A stretch of 64,000 nt of DNA from Chitinophaga rhizosphaerae (GTDB lineage: Bacteria; Bacteroidota; Bacteroidia; Chitinophagales; Chitinophagaceae), in contig NZ_RXLO01000003.1 of assembly GCF_003958645.1 (NCBI RefSeq), positions 248,001 to 312,000 on the forward strand. The letters run 5' to 3'. A program made the position numbers and the translations under genes. The notes beneath the pieces are model-generated. The model saw only the letters and a list, made by a program, of their open reading frames with translations, was not told the DNA's origin and did not search any database. Shown piece by piece: positions 40,018 through 49,958 of the stretch; within the stretch, counting starts at the first letter, position 1; the number at the start of each line of letters is the position of its first letter.

Positions 40018-41100
40018 ATGAAGCAGATCCTCATATTGTCGGGCCTATGCGCCCTCCTGTGCCATACCGGCTGCCATCCGAAAGAAGAACATCACGAAGA
40101 AAATGCAAAATTGCTCGTGACCAGCCCGCTGACGACAGACACCACCATTACCCGTGAGTTCGTTTGCCAGATCAAATCCATCCGCAACATCGAAGTGAGG
40201 GCCCAGGAAAAGGGGTATCTCCAGGAGGTGCTGGTAGACGAAGGGCAGCACGTGCGCGCCGGCCAGCTGCTGTTCCGCATCATGCCGAAATTGTACGAAG
40301 CCGAGGCGCTGAAGGCGGAAGCCGAGGCGCAGGCGGCGGAAATCGAAGTGCAGAACACCAAATCGCTTGCCGATAAGAACGTGGTGTCGAAAAATGAACT
40401 GGCCATGGCCAACGCAAAATTGAAAAAAGCCAATGCCGAGCTCGCCCTCGCCAAGGTCCACCTCGCATTTACGGAGATCCGCGCGCCGTTCGACGGGATC
40501 ATCAACCACCTCGATATGAAGCTCGGCAGCCTCGTGGAAGAGGGCGACCTGCTCACCAGCCTGTCAGACAACAGCAAGATGTGGGTATATTATAATGTGT
40601 CTGAAGCGGAATACCTGAATTACGCATCCAGCGCCAAGTCCAAAGAGAAATCGCAGGTGCAGCTCCGGATGGCCAACAAGAATATTTTCCAGCACCCTGG
40701 CGTGGTGGAAACCATCGAGGCCGAATTCAACAACGAAACCGGCAATATCGCCTTCAGGGCAACTTTCCCGAATCCGGAGGGGCTCCTCCGCCATGGGGAA
40801 ACCGGCACCATCCTCGTGCGCGAGCAACTGAAAAACGCGGTGATCATCCCGCAGAAAGCCACGCTCGAGATCATGGACCGCAAATACGTCTATGTGGTAG
40901 ACAACAACAATACCGTTCAGCTGAAACCCGTGACCATCGGTGCAGAAATGCCCGACCTGTTCGTTGTGAGCGACGGTTTGAAAGGCAACGAAAAAATCCT
41001 GCTCGAAGGGTTGCGGAAGGTGAAGAACAACGACAGGATCGCGTACGACTTCGAAGCGCCCGCCAAAGTGATCTCCCAGCTGGTGCTGCCGTCTGAATGA
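40018..41100 (+). CDS. RND efflux periplasmic adaptor (membrane fusion protein)
   Basis: The start at ATG 40018 (MKQILILSGLCALL, lipobox HTGC) gives a 360-residue lipid-anchored adaptor; an upstream GTG at 39964 is unlikely. Residues 55-85 and 160-195 form the split biotinyl-lipoyl barrel (VRAQEKGYLQEVLVDEGQHV and FTEIRAPFDGIINHLDMKLG). Residues 90-150 form the alpha-helical hairpin (KAEAEAQAAEIEVQ). C-terminal beta-barrel and membrane-proximal domains follow. It bridges the inner-membrane pump and the outer-membrane channel encoded next in the operon. This is an HAE-1-like multidrug system rather than a metal pump, judging from the pump itself. Confidence 0.92.
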   Translation: MKQILILSGLCALLCHTGCHPKEEHHEENAKLLVTSPLTTDTTITREFVCQIKSIRNIEVRAQEKGYLQEVLVDEGQHVRAGQLLFRIMPKLYEAEALKAEAEAQAAEIEVQNTKSLADKNVVSKNELAMANAKLKKANAELALAKVHLAFTEIRAPFDGIINHLDMKLGSLVEEGDLLTSLSDNSKMWVYYNVSEAEYLNYASSAKSKEKSQVQLRMANKNIFQHPGVVETIEAEFNNETGNIAFRATFPNPEGLLRHGETGTILVREQLKNAVIIPQKATLEIMDRKYVYVVDNNNTVQLKPVTIGAEMPDLFVVSDGLKGNEKILLEGLRKVKNNDRIAYDFEAPAKVISQLVLPSE

Positions 41101-41129
41101 TACATAGACCTTTTAAAACAGACTAACGA

Positions 41130-44100
41130 ATGTTCAACATATTCATGAAAAGGCCGGTCTTCGCGATCGTTATCTCCGTATTCATCATCTTTCTCGGAGT
41201 ACTGGCCATCAATACCCTGCCCACGTCGCAGTTCCCCTCCATCGCGCCGCCGCGCGTGATCGTGAGCGTGGCCTACCCGGGCGCCAGTGCCGACGTGCTC
41301 GTGCAGTCGGTCCTCATCCCCATGGAAAAAGCCGTGAACGGCGTTCCCGGGATGAAATACATGACCTCCGATGCCGTAAGCGCCGGTGAAGCCAACATCC
41401 AGGTGGTGTTCGAGCTGGGGACAGATCCCAACCAGGCCGTGGTAAACGTGAAAAACCGTATCGAGCAGGTAACCAGCCGGTTGCCGGAGCTCGTGCAGCG
41501 CGAAGGCATCATCGTCAATATCCTCCAGCCCAACATGCTCATGTACGTGAACGTGTACAGCAAAGATCCCAAGGCCGACGAGAACTTCCTTTACAACTAC
41601 GCCAATATCAACATCCTGCAGGAGCTGCGCAGGGTGAAAGGGATCGGCAGCGCCCAGATCCTCGGCAGCCGCCAGTACGCCATGCGCATCTGGCTCAAAC
41701 CCGACAGGATGCGCGCCTACAACGTGTCTACCGAAGAAGTGATGGAAGCCCTGTCTACCCAAAGCATCATCGGCTCGCCCGGCCGCCTCGGCCGGAGCGA
41801 TGGCAAGCGTTCCGAAGCACTGGAATACGTGCTCACCTACCAGGGCCGCTACAATAAGCCGGAACAGTACCAGGACGTGATCATCCGTGCCAGTTCCGAA
41901 GGAAAGCTGCTTTATCTGAAAGATGTAGCCGATGTGGAATTCGGGAGCGAGTTCTATGACATCTATTCCAACCTGAACGGCCATCCCTCCGCGGCGATCG
42001 TGCTGAAGCAAACCTACGGCAGCAACGCCAGCGAAGTGATCAGGGATATCAAAGCGAAACTGGCATCCATCAAGGGCGATTTTCCGCCGGGTATGGATTA
42101 TGAGATCAGCTACGACGTTTCCTCCTTCCTCGACGCATCCATCGAAAAAGTGTTGCACACCCTCGGCGAGGCGTTCATCCTCGTAGCCATCGTGGTGTTC
42201 ATCTTTTTGGGCGACTGGCGTTCCACGCTCATTCCCACGCTGGCGGTGCCAGTTTCGCTGGTGGGCGCGTTCTTCTTTATGCAGGTGTTCGGCCTTACCA
42301 TCAACCTCATCACGCTTTTTGCGCTGGTACTGGCGATCGGGATCGTGGTGGATAACGCCATCGTAGTGATCGAGGCGGTACACGCCAAAATGGAGGAAGA
42401 GAACCTGTCGCCATACGCGGCCACCTACAAAGTGGTGCATGAGATCAGCGGGGCCATCGTGGCCATTACGTTTGTGATGGCGGCGGTATTTATTCCCGTG
42501 GCGTTCATGTCGGGCCCGGTTGGGATTTTCTACCGGCAGTTCGCCATCACCATGGCCACTTCGATCGTCCTGTCTGGTGTGGTGGCGCTGACGCTGACGC
42601 CGGTGCTTTGTGCGATGATCCTCAAAAACAATCATGGCAAGCCGAAAAAGAAGAATCCCATCGACCTGTTCATCGACGGTTTCAACCGCTTGTTCGGTAA
42701 GCTGACCGGCCGTTACGAAAAGCTCCTCCGTGCCATCGTGAGCCGCCGGGTCATCACCTGGGCGGTACTCGTGGCGTGCTGCGCGGGGATTTTCGGGATT
42801 TCCCGGAAACTTCCTTCCGGTTTCATTCCCAACGAAGACCAGGGCATGATCTACGCCATCATCCAGACGCCTCCCGGCTCCACGCTCGAACGTACCAACG
42901 AGATTGCGCGGAAGCTCCAGGAGATCGCCGAGAAAGTGGACGGCATCCGCTCCGTTTCCGCACTGGCCGGTTATGAAGTGTTGACGGAAGGGCGCGGCTC
43001 CAACGCCGGTACCTGCCTGATCAACCTGAAAGGCTGGTCGGAACGTAAACACAACGTCACCGAGATCATCGAGGAGCTGGAAGAAAAAGCGAAGGAGATC
43101 CCCGGCGCCACGATCGAATTCTTCGGCCCGCCGGCCGTTCCGGGATACGGTGCCGCGGGCGGTTTCGCCATGCGCCTGCTCGACAAGACCAATAACGACG
43201 ACTACAAGGAGCTCGAAAAAGTGAACGACCAGTTCATGGAAGCCCTCGGCAAGCGCAAGGAGCTGACAGGGCTGTTCACTTTCTTCAGCGCCAACTATCC
43301 GCAATACGAGCTCCAGATCGATAACAAAGCTGCCATGCAGAAGGGTGTTTCCATCGGCAAGGCCATGGATAACCTGTCGATCTTGATCGGTAGTACGTAC
43401 GAACTGGGTTTCGTACGGTTCGGTACCGCTTTGAAAGTGTACGTCCAGGCTTCGCCGGAATACCGCGCTTTGCCCGACGATCTGATGAAACTGTACGTGA
43501 AGAACGACCACGACGAAATGGTGCCGTATTCGGCTTTCATGTCGGTCCGGAAAACGCACGGCCTGAACGAGATCACGCGGTATAACATGTACACGTCGTC
43601 TGCCATCCGCGGCGAACCCGCGGCGGGCTACAGTTCCGGTGAGGCCATCAAGGCGATCCAGGAAGTGGCGGCGCAGGTATTGCCGCGCGGGTACGATATC
43701 GACTGGGAAGGGTTGTCGAAAGACGAGTCTGAGCGCGGGAACGAGGCGCTGTACATCTTCCTCATCGTACTGGCGTTCGTTTACCTGATCCTGGCTGCGC
43801 AATACGAGAGCTTCATCCTGCCGCTGGCGGTGGTGCTGTCGTTACCTGCGGGCGTGTTCGGCGCGTTTTTCCTCGTGAAGATGATGGGCCTGGCCAACGA
43901 CATTTATGCGCAGGTAGGATTGGTGATGCTGGTGGGCCTGTTGGGCAAGAACGCGGTGCTGATCGTGGAGTTTGCCGTGCAGAAACACCGTTCCGGCATG
44001 TCGGTGCTGGACGCGGCGATCGAAGGGGCGCGGGTGCGTTTCCGACCCATCCTCATGACGTCGCTGGCGTTCATCGCCGGTTTGATACCGCTGGTGTTTG

Positions 44101-44294
44101 CCACGGGCCCCGGCGCCATCGGTAACCGGACCATCGGCGCGGCTTCGGCCGGCGGGATGCTGATCGGTACCATCGGCGGGGTGCTCGTCATCCCCGGACT
44201 GTATTACATCTTCGGCCGGATCGCCGAAAAGCGCAAGCTCATCCGCGACGAAGAAGAAAATCCATTAACAGAAGAACTCGAACACAATGTTTAA
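41130..44294 (+). CDS. RND multidrug efflux pump, inner-membrane permease (HAE-1 type)
   Basis: A 1054-residue proton-driven transporter of the AcrB/MexB class. The protein begins MFNIFMKRPVFAIVISVFII (helix 1). The helix 4 motif GIVVDNAIVVIEAV carries the proton-relay D408, and helix 10 has LVGLLGKNAVLIVEFAV with the conserved Lys. Twelve membrane segments and two large periplasmic loops (residues about 40-335 and 565-870) form the drug-binding porter domain. It follows the adaptor by 29 bases and overlaps the channel gene by 8 bases. It exports hydrophobic toxins or metabolites; the natural substrate is unknown. A 961-codon open frame on the opposite strand is a compositional shadow. Confidence 0.95.
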   Translation: MFNIFMKRPVFAIVISVFIIFLGVLAINTLPTSQFPSIAPPRVIVSVAYPGASADVLVQSVLIPMEKAVNGVPGMKYMTSDAVSAGEANIQVVFELGTDPNQAVVNVKNRIEQVTSRLPELVQREGIIVNILQPNMLMYVNVYSKDPKADENFLYNYANINILQELRRVKGIGSAQILGSRQYAMRIWLKPDRMRAYNVSTEEVMEALSTQSIIGSPGRLGRSDGKRSEALEYVLTYQGRYNKPEQYQDVIIRASSEGKLLYLKDVADVEFGSEFYDIYSNLNGHPSAAIVLKQTYGSNASEVIRDIKAKLASIKGDFPPGMDYEISYDVSSFLDASIEKVLHTLGEAFILVAIVVFIFLGDWRSTLIPTLAVPVSLVGAFFFMQVFGLTINLITLFALVLAIGIVVDNAIVVIEAVHAKMEEENLSPYAATYKVVHEISGAIVAITFVMAAVFIPVAFMSGPVGIFYRQFAITMATSIVLSGVVALTLTPVLCAMILKNNHGKPKKKNPIDLFIDGFNRLFGKLTGRYEKLLRAIVSRRVITWAVLVACCAGIFGISRKLPSGFIPNEDQGMIYAIIQTPPGSTLERTNEIARKLQEIAEKVDGIRSVSALAGYEVLTEGRGSNAGTCLINLKGWSERKHNVTEIIEELEEKAKEIPGATIEFFGPPAVPGYGAAGGFAMRLLDKTNNDDYKELEKVNDQFMEALGKRKELTGLFTFFSANYPQYELQIDNKAAMQKGVSIGKAMDNLSILIGSTYELGFVRFGTALKVYVQASPEYRALPDDLMKLYVKNDHDEMVPYSAFMSVRKTHGLNEITRYNMYTSSAIRGEPAAGYSSGEAIKAIQEVAAQVLPRGYDIDWEGLSKDESERGNEALYIFLIVLAFVYLILAAQYESFILPLAVVLSLPAGVFGAFFLVKMMGLANDIYAQVGLVMLVGLLGKNAVLIVEFAVQKHRSGMSVLDAAIEGARVRFRPILMTSLAFIAGLIPLVFATGPGAIGNRTIGAASAGGMLIGTIGGVLVIPGLYYIFGRIAEKRKLIRDEEENPLTEELEHNV

Positions 44295-45714
44295 TCGCAG
44301 AACTATTACATACATCGCCATCGGCTGCGCGAGCCTGGGCTACACGGCATGCAGGATCCCCGCCATCACGGGGAAGGAGGCAGACAAGAACCTGCCGGCG
44401 GCCTTCAACAGCGCGCCCGGCGCCAGCAGCGCGGCGGTGCAATGGAAAGAATTTTTTGCCGATGCGGAATTGTCGGCCCTCATCGATACCGCGCTGCAGC
44501 GCAACCAGGAACTGAACATCGTGCTGCAGGAAATCGAGATTTCGCGGAACGAAGTGCGTGCCCGGAAAGGCGAATACCTGCCTTCCGTGGCGCTGCGCGC
44601 CGGCGCCGGCGTGGAAAAAGTGGGCCGCTACACCAGCCAGGGCGCCAACGATGCCAATACCGAGATCAAGGAAGGAAAGGAAATGCCCGAACCCCTGGGC
44701 GACTTCCTCGTGGGCGCGTTCGCCAGTTGGGAAGTGGATATCTGGCACAAGCTCCGCAACGCCAAAAACGCCGCGGCAGCGCGGTACCTGGCGTCTGTGG
44801 AAGGGCGGAACTTCGTGGTGACGAACCTCATCGCCGAAATCGCCGCTTCGTATTACGAACTGCTGGCGCTCGACAAGCAACTGGAGATCCTCGACCAGAA
44901 CATCGCCATCCAGCGCAATGCGCTCAACATCGTGAAACTCCAGAAGGAAGCCACCCGCGTAACGGAACTGGCGGTCCGGAAGTTTGAAGCGGAAGTGCTG
45001 CGGACGCAAAGCCTCCGGTTCGACATCCTCCAGCGCATCACCGAAACCGAAAACAAGATCAACTTCCTTTGCGGCCGATATCCGCAATCGGTCCGCAGGA
45101 ACGACGCGGCTTTCGGAACAGCCTCCGCCAAAGTGGCCGCAGGCCTTCCTGCCGATCTGCTGGCCAACCGCCCCGATATCCGCCGGGCGGAACTGAACCT
45201 GGCCGCCGCGAAGCTCGACGTAAAATCCGCCCGCGCGCAGTTTTATCCTTCCCTGGGCATCACGGCGGGCGTGGGGTACAGGGCTTTCAATCCATCGTAC
45301 CTCGTCAAAACACCGGAATCGCTCCTGTATTCGATCGCGGGAGACCTGGTGGCGCCGCTGGTGAACAGGAACGGCATCAAGGCGGCATACCTCAATGCCA
45401 ATGCGAAGCAGGTACAGTCGGTGTACGAATACGAGAAAACGATTTTGAACGCATATGTGGAAGTGGTCAACCAGTTGTCGAAAATCGGCAATCTCGATAA
45501 GCGATTCGGGTTGCAGGCCAAACAGGTGGATGCGCTTACACAATCCATCGAGATATCGAACAGCCTCTTCACTTCCGCCCGGGCGGATTACATGGAAGTG
45601 CTCATGACCCAGCGCGATGCGCTGGAGTCGAAATTTGAGCTGATCGAAACGCAACTGCAGCAGATGCAGGCGCTGGTGGGCGTTTACCGCGCGCTGGGTG
45701 GCGGTTGGAAATAA
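44287..45714 (+). CDS. TolC-family outer-membrane channel (NodT type)
   Basis: A 475-residue outer-membrane factor with an N-terminal signal containing a Cys lipobox-like site (LGYTACR), common in the NodT group. Two repeats of long helices with coiled-coil character (residues 50-240 and 270-470) are separated by short beta regions (FASWEVDIW and LVAPLVNRNGIKAAY). The PDIRRAELNLAAA stretch is typical of the second repeat. It overlaps the pump gene by 8 bases, so the three-part efflux system is translated together. A terminator follows at 45734-45771. Confidence 0.93.
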   Translation: MFNRRTITYIAIGCASLGYTACRIPAITGKEADKNLPAAFNSAPGASSAAVQWKEFFADAELSALIDTALQRNQELNIVLQEIEISRNEVRARKGEYLPSVALRAGAGVEKVGRYTSQGANDANTEIKEGKEMPEPLGDFLVGAFASWEVDIWHKLRNAKNAAAARYLASVEGRNFVVTNLIAEIAASYYELLALDKQLEILDQNIAIQRNALNIVKLQKEATRVTELAVRKFEAEVLRTQSLRFDILQRITETENKINFLCGRYPQSVRRNDAAFGTASAKVAAGLPADLLANRPDIRRAELNLAAAKLDVKSARAQFYPSLGITAGVGYRAFNPSYLVKTPESLLYSIAGDLVAPLVNRNGIKAAYLNANAKQVQSVYEYEKTILNAYVEVVNQLSKIGNLDKRFGLQAKQVDALTQSIEISNSLFTSARADYMEVLMTQRDALESKFELIETQLQQMQALVGVYRALGGGWK

Positions 45715-45733
45715 TAAGCTTGAAAAACCCGGT

Positions 45734-45771
45734 AAACAGGCTCCGCGCAGTTGTGCGGGGCCTGTTTCGTT
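45734..45771 (+). terminator. Terminator of the efflux operon
   Basis: AAACAGGCtCCGC (45734-45746) pairs with GCGGgGCCTGTTT (45755-45767) with one mismatch. T-rich sequence continues to 45771. Confidence 0.65.
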
Positions 45772-45858
45772 TGGGGCAGGCAAGAAATTACCGCATTTGG
45801 GGAAGATATTATTATGATGTTTCGTGCTTCTTGAATAGTTTGACGGTAAATTGTAGCC

Positions 45859-47307
45859 ATGGTTTCAGGGTTTTCCCGCCTTCTGCTGGCGGTTTTTTTG
45901 TTGACGGGGACGGTTTTGCGCGCGCAGTCGCCCAGGCGGTCCAATGTGTTGGTTTTACTGACAGACGATCAGCGGTTCAATACGGTCCGGGCGCTGGGGA
46001 ACGCGGAAATCCACACCCCGAATATGGACCGGCTCGTGAAAAGCGGTACCGTGTTTACCCAGGCGCACATCATGGGATCATTGGGCGGCGCGGTTTGCGC
46101 ACCCAGCAGGGCCATGCTGCTCACATCACGGCCGGTGTTCGGCGTGCATGAAGACGGCGGCGTGATCCCGGCTTCGGAGAAAACCTTCGCCGAGGTGTTC
46201 CGCGAATCCGGCTACCAGACCTTCTCTTCGGGCAAGTGGCATAGCGATCACGCATCCTTCAACCGTTCTTTCGCTTCGGGCGATAATATCTTCTTCGGCG
46301 GTATGCATACGGAAAAGGAAGGCGGCCACTGGAAGCCGAAACTCCATCACTACGATCCTTCCGGAACATACAAATCTCCATTTACCGGCAACGATTTTTC
46401 TTCCGTGTGCTACGCCAACGCAGCGATCGAATTCATCCGGAAGCCACGGCAGGAGCCGTTCCTCATGTACGTCGCGTTTACGGCGCCCCACGATCCGCGG
46501 ACTCCGCCAGCCGAATACCTGCGCCTGTACGATACGGCGAAAATCAGTCTGCCGGGCAACTTCATGGCCAAACATCCTTTCGATAACGGCGAGCTGACCG
46601 TCCGCGATGAAATGCTCCTGGCTACGCCCCGCAACCCTGCGGAAGTGAAGCTGGAAATTGCGAAATATTACGCCATGATCAGCGAGGTAGACCATGAGAT
46701 CGGGCGGGTGCTGGATGCGCTCAAGGCCAGCGGACAATACGAAAATACCATCATCGTGCTGGCGGGAGACAACGGGCTGGCCGTGGGGCAGCACGGGCTG
46801 CTGGGCAAACAGAACCTGTACGACCATTCCATGCGCGTGCCGCTGATCTTCTCCGGGCCGGGCATTCCGGCGGATAAACGCGTGGATGCGTATTGCTACC
46901 TGACCGATTTGTTCCCGACATTGTGCAAACTCACCGGCTTGCAACAACCCGCTACGGTAGAAGGGATTTCGCTGGACGGGGCGTTTACGTCATCCCGCTT
47001 CTCCGGCCGCGACCGGCTGTTCATCACCTACTCCAACCTCCAGCGTGCGATCGTGAAAGACGGGATGAAGCTCATTGTGTATAATGTGAACGGGCAACAT
47101 CCCGTTCAATTGTTCGACCTGAAGAAAGACCCGCTGGAAAAGAATAACCTGGCGAATATGAAAGCGTATGGGAAAAAGGTCAAGGAGCTGCGCACTTTGC
47201 TGCAAGGCGAAATGCACCGGTACGGGGATTTCTGCGATTTTTCGAAAGCAGGATGGGGATGGCCGGGGAAATTGAAATGGGAAGATGCGAAACGGATCAA
47301 CCCGTAA
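45859..47307 (+). CDS. Secreted sulfatase
   Basis: A 482-residue exported enzyme with a signal peptide (residues 1-22). The formylglycine-forming motif is C80-A-P-S-R84 (GAVCAPSRAML). Metal-binding Asp residues appear in LLTDDQ (D36, D37) and in LAGDNG near residue 305, and a His/Lys site in GKWHSDH. It therefore depends on a formylglycine-generating enzyme for activation. Such sulfatases remove sulfate from host or algal polysaccharides; the substrate cannot be read here. It is a single gene flanked by terminators, not inside a visible polysaccharide locus. Confidence 0.92.
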   Translation: MVSGFSRLLLAVFLLTGTVLRAQSPRRSNVLVLLTDDQRFNTVRALGNAEIHTPNMDRLVKSGTVFTQAHIMGSLGGAVCAPSRAMLLTSRPVFGVHEDGGVIPASEKTFAEVFRESGYQTFSSGKWHSDHASFNRSFASGDNIFFGGMHTEKEGGHWKPKLHHYDPSGTYKSPFTGNDFSSVCYANAAIEFIRKPRQEPFLMYVAFTAPHDPRTPPAEYLRLYDTAKISLPGNFMAKHPFDNGELTVRDEMLLATPRNPAEVKLEIAKYYAMISEVDHEIGRVLDALKASGQYENTIIVLAGDNGLAVGQHGLLGKQNLYDHSMRVPLIFSGPGIPADKRVDAYCYLTDLFPTLCKLTGLQQPATVEGISLDGAFTSSRFSGRDRLFITYSNLQRAIVKDGMKLIVYNVNGQHPVQLFDLKKDPLEKNNLANMKAYGKKVKELRTLLQGEMHRYGDFCDFSKAGWGWPGKLKWEDAKRINP

Positions 47308-47328
47308 CAACCATACTACCTGGTTCGG

Positions 47329-47355
47329 GGGCTGTCTATCTGGACGGCCCTTTTT
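47329..47355 (+). terminator. Intrinsic terminator after sulfatase gene
   Basis: GGGCTGTC (47329-47336) pairs with GACGGCCC (47343-47350, one G-T pair), followed by five T. Confidence 0.7.
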
Positions 47356-47472
47356 CGTGAGTGCGTAGCCGTGAGAACGGTATTTCCGCATCGCGCAAAT
47401 AGTTTTCCTATTTCGATCATGTGTTAAAGTTTTCCTTGCGCAACTTTGCCCCTTCAAACTAAAGCATAAAAA

Positions 47473-47498
47473 AGCCGCACAGCGCCAACTGTACGGCT
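47473..47498 (+). promoter_or_regulatory. Leader hairpin upstream of TonB receptor gene
   Basis: AGCCG-c-ACAG pairs with CTGT-a-CGGCT around a 6-base loop. A second GC-rich fold (CCACC...GGCGG) follows immediately, ahead of the ATG at 47542. It may be an RNA regulatory leader for the transporter. No known riboswitch core was recognised. Confidence 0.3.
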
Positions 47499-47541
47499 AT
47501 CCACCTTTCGGCGGAGCTTTCAATCGATCAAATTTCAAGCG

Positions 47542-49935
47542 ATGCAATATAAGCAAATATTGTTAACGGGGCTGCTATGCCTGTTCGTTTTCAGCCTGTG
47601 GGCGCAGCAATCCGCGTCCGTTTCGGGAACGGTGAAAGACAGTGAGGGCGCACCTGTTCCGGGAGCGTCCGTAAGAGTAAGCGGCTCCCGGTTGGGGGCT
47701 TCCGCCGGTGAGCAGGGCGCCTGGTCTCTTCCCGGCCTCAAACCCGGGACCTATACCCTGGAATTCTCCGCAGTGGGGTTTTCGCGGACCGAAAAAACGG
47801 TGCGCCTCCAGCCGGGCGAGAAAGCCGTGGTCGATGTGGTGCTGAGCCGGAAGGCGGCGCAAGTGAAGGAAGTGAACGTGACGGGGCTTACCGCCAACCA
47901 GCAGGTGAACCGCCAGGCGTATGCCGTTACTTCCATCGACGCAAAACCGCTGCACAACAGCTCGCAAGACCTCAACCAGGTACTCGGTAAAACGGCCGGC
48001 GTGCGGGTGCGGGAAGACGGCGGGCTGGGCTCCGGTTTCAACTTTTCCCTCAACGGGTTTTCCGGCCGGCAGGTAAAGCTCTTCCTCGACGGCATCCCCA
48101 TGGACAATTTCGGTTCTTCGCTCACGCTGAACAACATTCCCATCAACCTCGCCGACCGGATCGAAGTATATAAAGGCGTAGTGCCTATCTGGCTGGGCGC
48201 GGATGCGCTGGGTGGCGCGGTGAACGTGGTCACCAATTCCAAAACGCAACGCTATCTCGACGTGTCCTGGTCCTACGGATCGTTCAACACCCACCGCAGC
48301 GCCGTGAGCGCGGGGTATACCGGTGAGAAAACGGGGTTCACGGTGCTGGGGAACTTCTTCCAGAACTATTCCGATAACAATTACCGGGTGCATACCGGCG
48401 TTACCGACCTCAACACGCTGATCATCGGCCCGGAGCAGCGCCTCCGCAGGTTCCACGACCGGTACAGATCGGAAGCCGCGCAGGTGGAAATAGGCGTCAC
48501 CGGTAAGCGGTACGCCGACAAACTGCTGCTCGGTATCATCCTGTCGCAAAACGACCGCCAGATTCAGACCGCTGCGCAGATGTCGAAAGTGTTCGGCGGC
48601 TGGGACCAGCGGAGCAACACCATCATGCCCACGCTGAAGTATAAGAAGACGGACCTTTTCGTGAAGGGGCTCGACTTCAACCTCTACGGCAGCTACAACT
48701 TCGGCAGCACACGCAACGTAGATACGCTGAACCGCGTCTACAACTGGGCCGGCGATTACAAAGACAATACCTTCAACGAACAGGGGCAATACGTACCCGG
48801 CGGCGAAAACAGCAGGAGCCTGTACAAATTCTCCAACAACCTCGCCATCGCCAATGCCAGCCTGGGTTACAACATCGGCGCCGGGCATTCGGCCGGCGTC
48901 AATTATACATTCACCAACTTCGACCGCGAAGGCCGCGATCCGCTCAAGCCCAACGAGGAAGCGTACGAGACACCGCAGCAGCTTCGTAAATCGGTGCTGG
49001 GCCTGGGGTATAAGTATGATTATAAAGACAGGTGGTCTACTTCGGTGTTCGTCAAGGAATACTTCGTGAAAGGCAGATCCGCGCAGCGGGTGGATATCTA
49101 TACCAATCCGCATTGGGAACCCATCTACAACGATCTGTCCAAAACCGGCTACGGCGTGGCTTCGGCGTATTACCTGCTCCCTTCGCTCCAGCTGAAGCTT
49201 TCCTACGAAAAAACATACCGGCTGCCGGAAGGCGACGAGATGTTCGGCGACGGCGTCAACCATGTCGCGAACAAGAACCTTCGACCGGAAAGCAGCGATA
49301 ACGTGAATGTTGGCGCCGTGTTCGCCCGGAAGTTCGGTGAGCGCCACCGGCTGATGGTGGAAGGCAATTTCGTGCTGCGCGATGCGGAAGACTTCATTCG
49401 CGTAGACCTCGTGGATACCCGCACGCAGTCCGTAAACGTGCGCGGGGTGAGGAACACGGGTGTGGATGCGGATATCAGGTATGCGTACCGTGAAGTGTTT
49501 ACCGCCGCCGTTAATGCCACCTATCAACACCTCATCAACACCACCCGCTACGAAACGCCCGGCAGCAATGTGGAAAGCGCTATTTACAAAGATCAGATCC
49601 CCAACATCCCGTACCTCTTCGGCAACCTGGACCTCGGCGTGAAATTCAAGAAAGCCGGTTTTTCACACGCCCGGCTCGGGTTGAATTATCACCTGAATTA
49701 TGTACACGCTTATTATCTCAAATGGCCCAGTCTGGGCTACAGTTGGGAAAAGAACGAAGTGCCGCAGCAGCTTTCGCACGACGTTTCCGCCACCTACACC
49801 CTCAAAAACGGGAAGTATAACCTATCGTTCGAATGCCGCAACCTGACAGACGAGCGCCTGTACGACAACTTCCTCATGCAAAAGCCCGGGCGCGCTTTCT
49901 ACGTGAAACTCCGCTACTTCCTGAGTAAATATTAA
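47542..49935 (+). CDS. TonB-dependent receptor (siderophore/iron type)
   Basis: A 797-residue outer-membrane receptor: signal peptide 1-22, a carboxypeptidase-like domain at 25-105 (VSGTVKDSEGAPVPGASVRV). A plug domain at 115-235 follows (LNQVLGKTAGVRVREDGG, VKLFLDGIPMDNFG, IEVYKGVVPIWLGADALGGA), then a 22-strand barrel ending in LRYFLSKY. The plug motif FSGRQVKLFLDGIP matches iron-siderophore-type receptors rather than SusC. It is followed after 23 bases by a DUF4374 gene, a partner typical of siderophore uptake loci in Bacteroidota, so import of an iron chelate is the best guess. Confidence 0.9.
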   Translation: MQYKQILLTGLLCLFVFSLWAQQSASVSGTVKDSEGAPVPGASVRVSGSRLGASAGEQGAWSLPGLKPGTYTLEFSAVGFSRTEKTVRLQPGEKAVVDVVLSRKAAQVKEVNVTGLTANQQVNRQAYAVTSIDAKPLHNSSQDLNQVLGKTAGVRVREDGGLGSGFNFSLNGFSGRQVKLFLDGIPMDNFGSSLTLNNIPINLADRIEVYKGVVPIWLGADALGGAVNVVTNSKTQRYLDVSWSYGSFNTHRSAVSAGYTGEKTGFTVLGNFFQNYSDNNYRVHTGVTDLNTLIIGPEQRLRRFHDRYRSEAAQVEIGVTGKRYADKLLLGIILSQNDRQIQTAAQMSKVFGGWDQRSNTIMPTLKYKKTDLFVKGLDFNLYGSYNFGSTRNVDTLNRVYNWAGDYKDNTFNEQGQYVPGGENSRSLYKFSNNLAIANASLGYNIGAGHSAGVNYTFTNFDREGRDPLKPNEEAYETPQQLRKSVLGLGYKYDYKDRWSTSVFVKEYFVKGRSAQRVDIYTNPHWEPIYNDLSKTGYGVASAYYLLPSLQLKLSYEKTYRLPEGDEMFGDGVNHVANKNLRPESSDNVNVGAVFARKFGERHRLMVEGNFVLRDAEDFIRVDLVDTRTQSVNVRGVRNTGVDADIRYAYREVFTAAVNATYQHLINTTRYETPGSNVESAIYKDQIPNIPYLFGNLDLGVKFKKAGFSHARLGLNYHLNYVHAYYLKWPSLGYSWEKNEVPQQLSHDVSATYTLKNGKYNLSFECRNLTDERLYDNFLMQKPGRAFYVKLRYFLSKY

Positions 49936-49958
49936 TCTAACATATAGACCATAAAAAC

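Noticed and set aside
40917..43802. 961-codon open frame on the minus strand across the RND genes
   Set aside because: It lies exactly opposite a textbook RND pump, is His/Arg/Val-rich and has no recognisable domain; it is a GC-composition shadow.
44239..45783. 514-codon minus-strand frame opposite the TolC-type gene
   Set aside because: Shadow of the outer-membrane channel gene; no plausible protein features.
47441..47448. CAACTTTG as a promoter -7 box
   Set aside because: The first base deviates from TAnnTTTG and no -33 element is found at the right distance.
47575..49530. 651-codon minus-strand open frame opposite the TonB receptor
   Set aside because: The composition mirrors the real receptor gene on the plus strand and shows no motif or signal.
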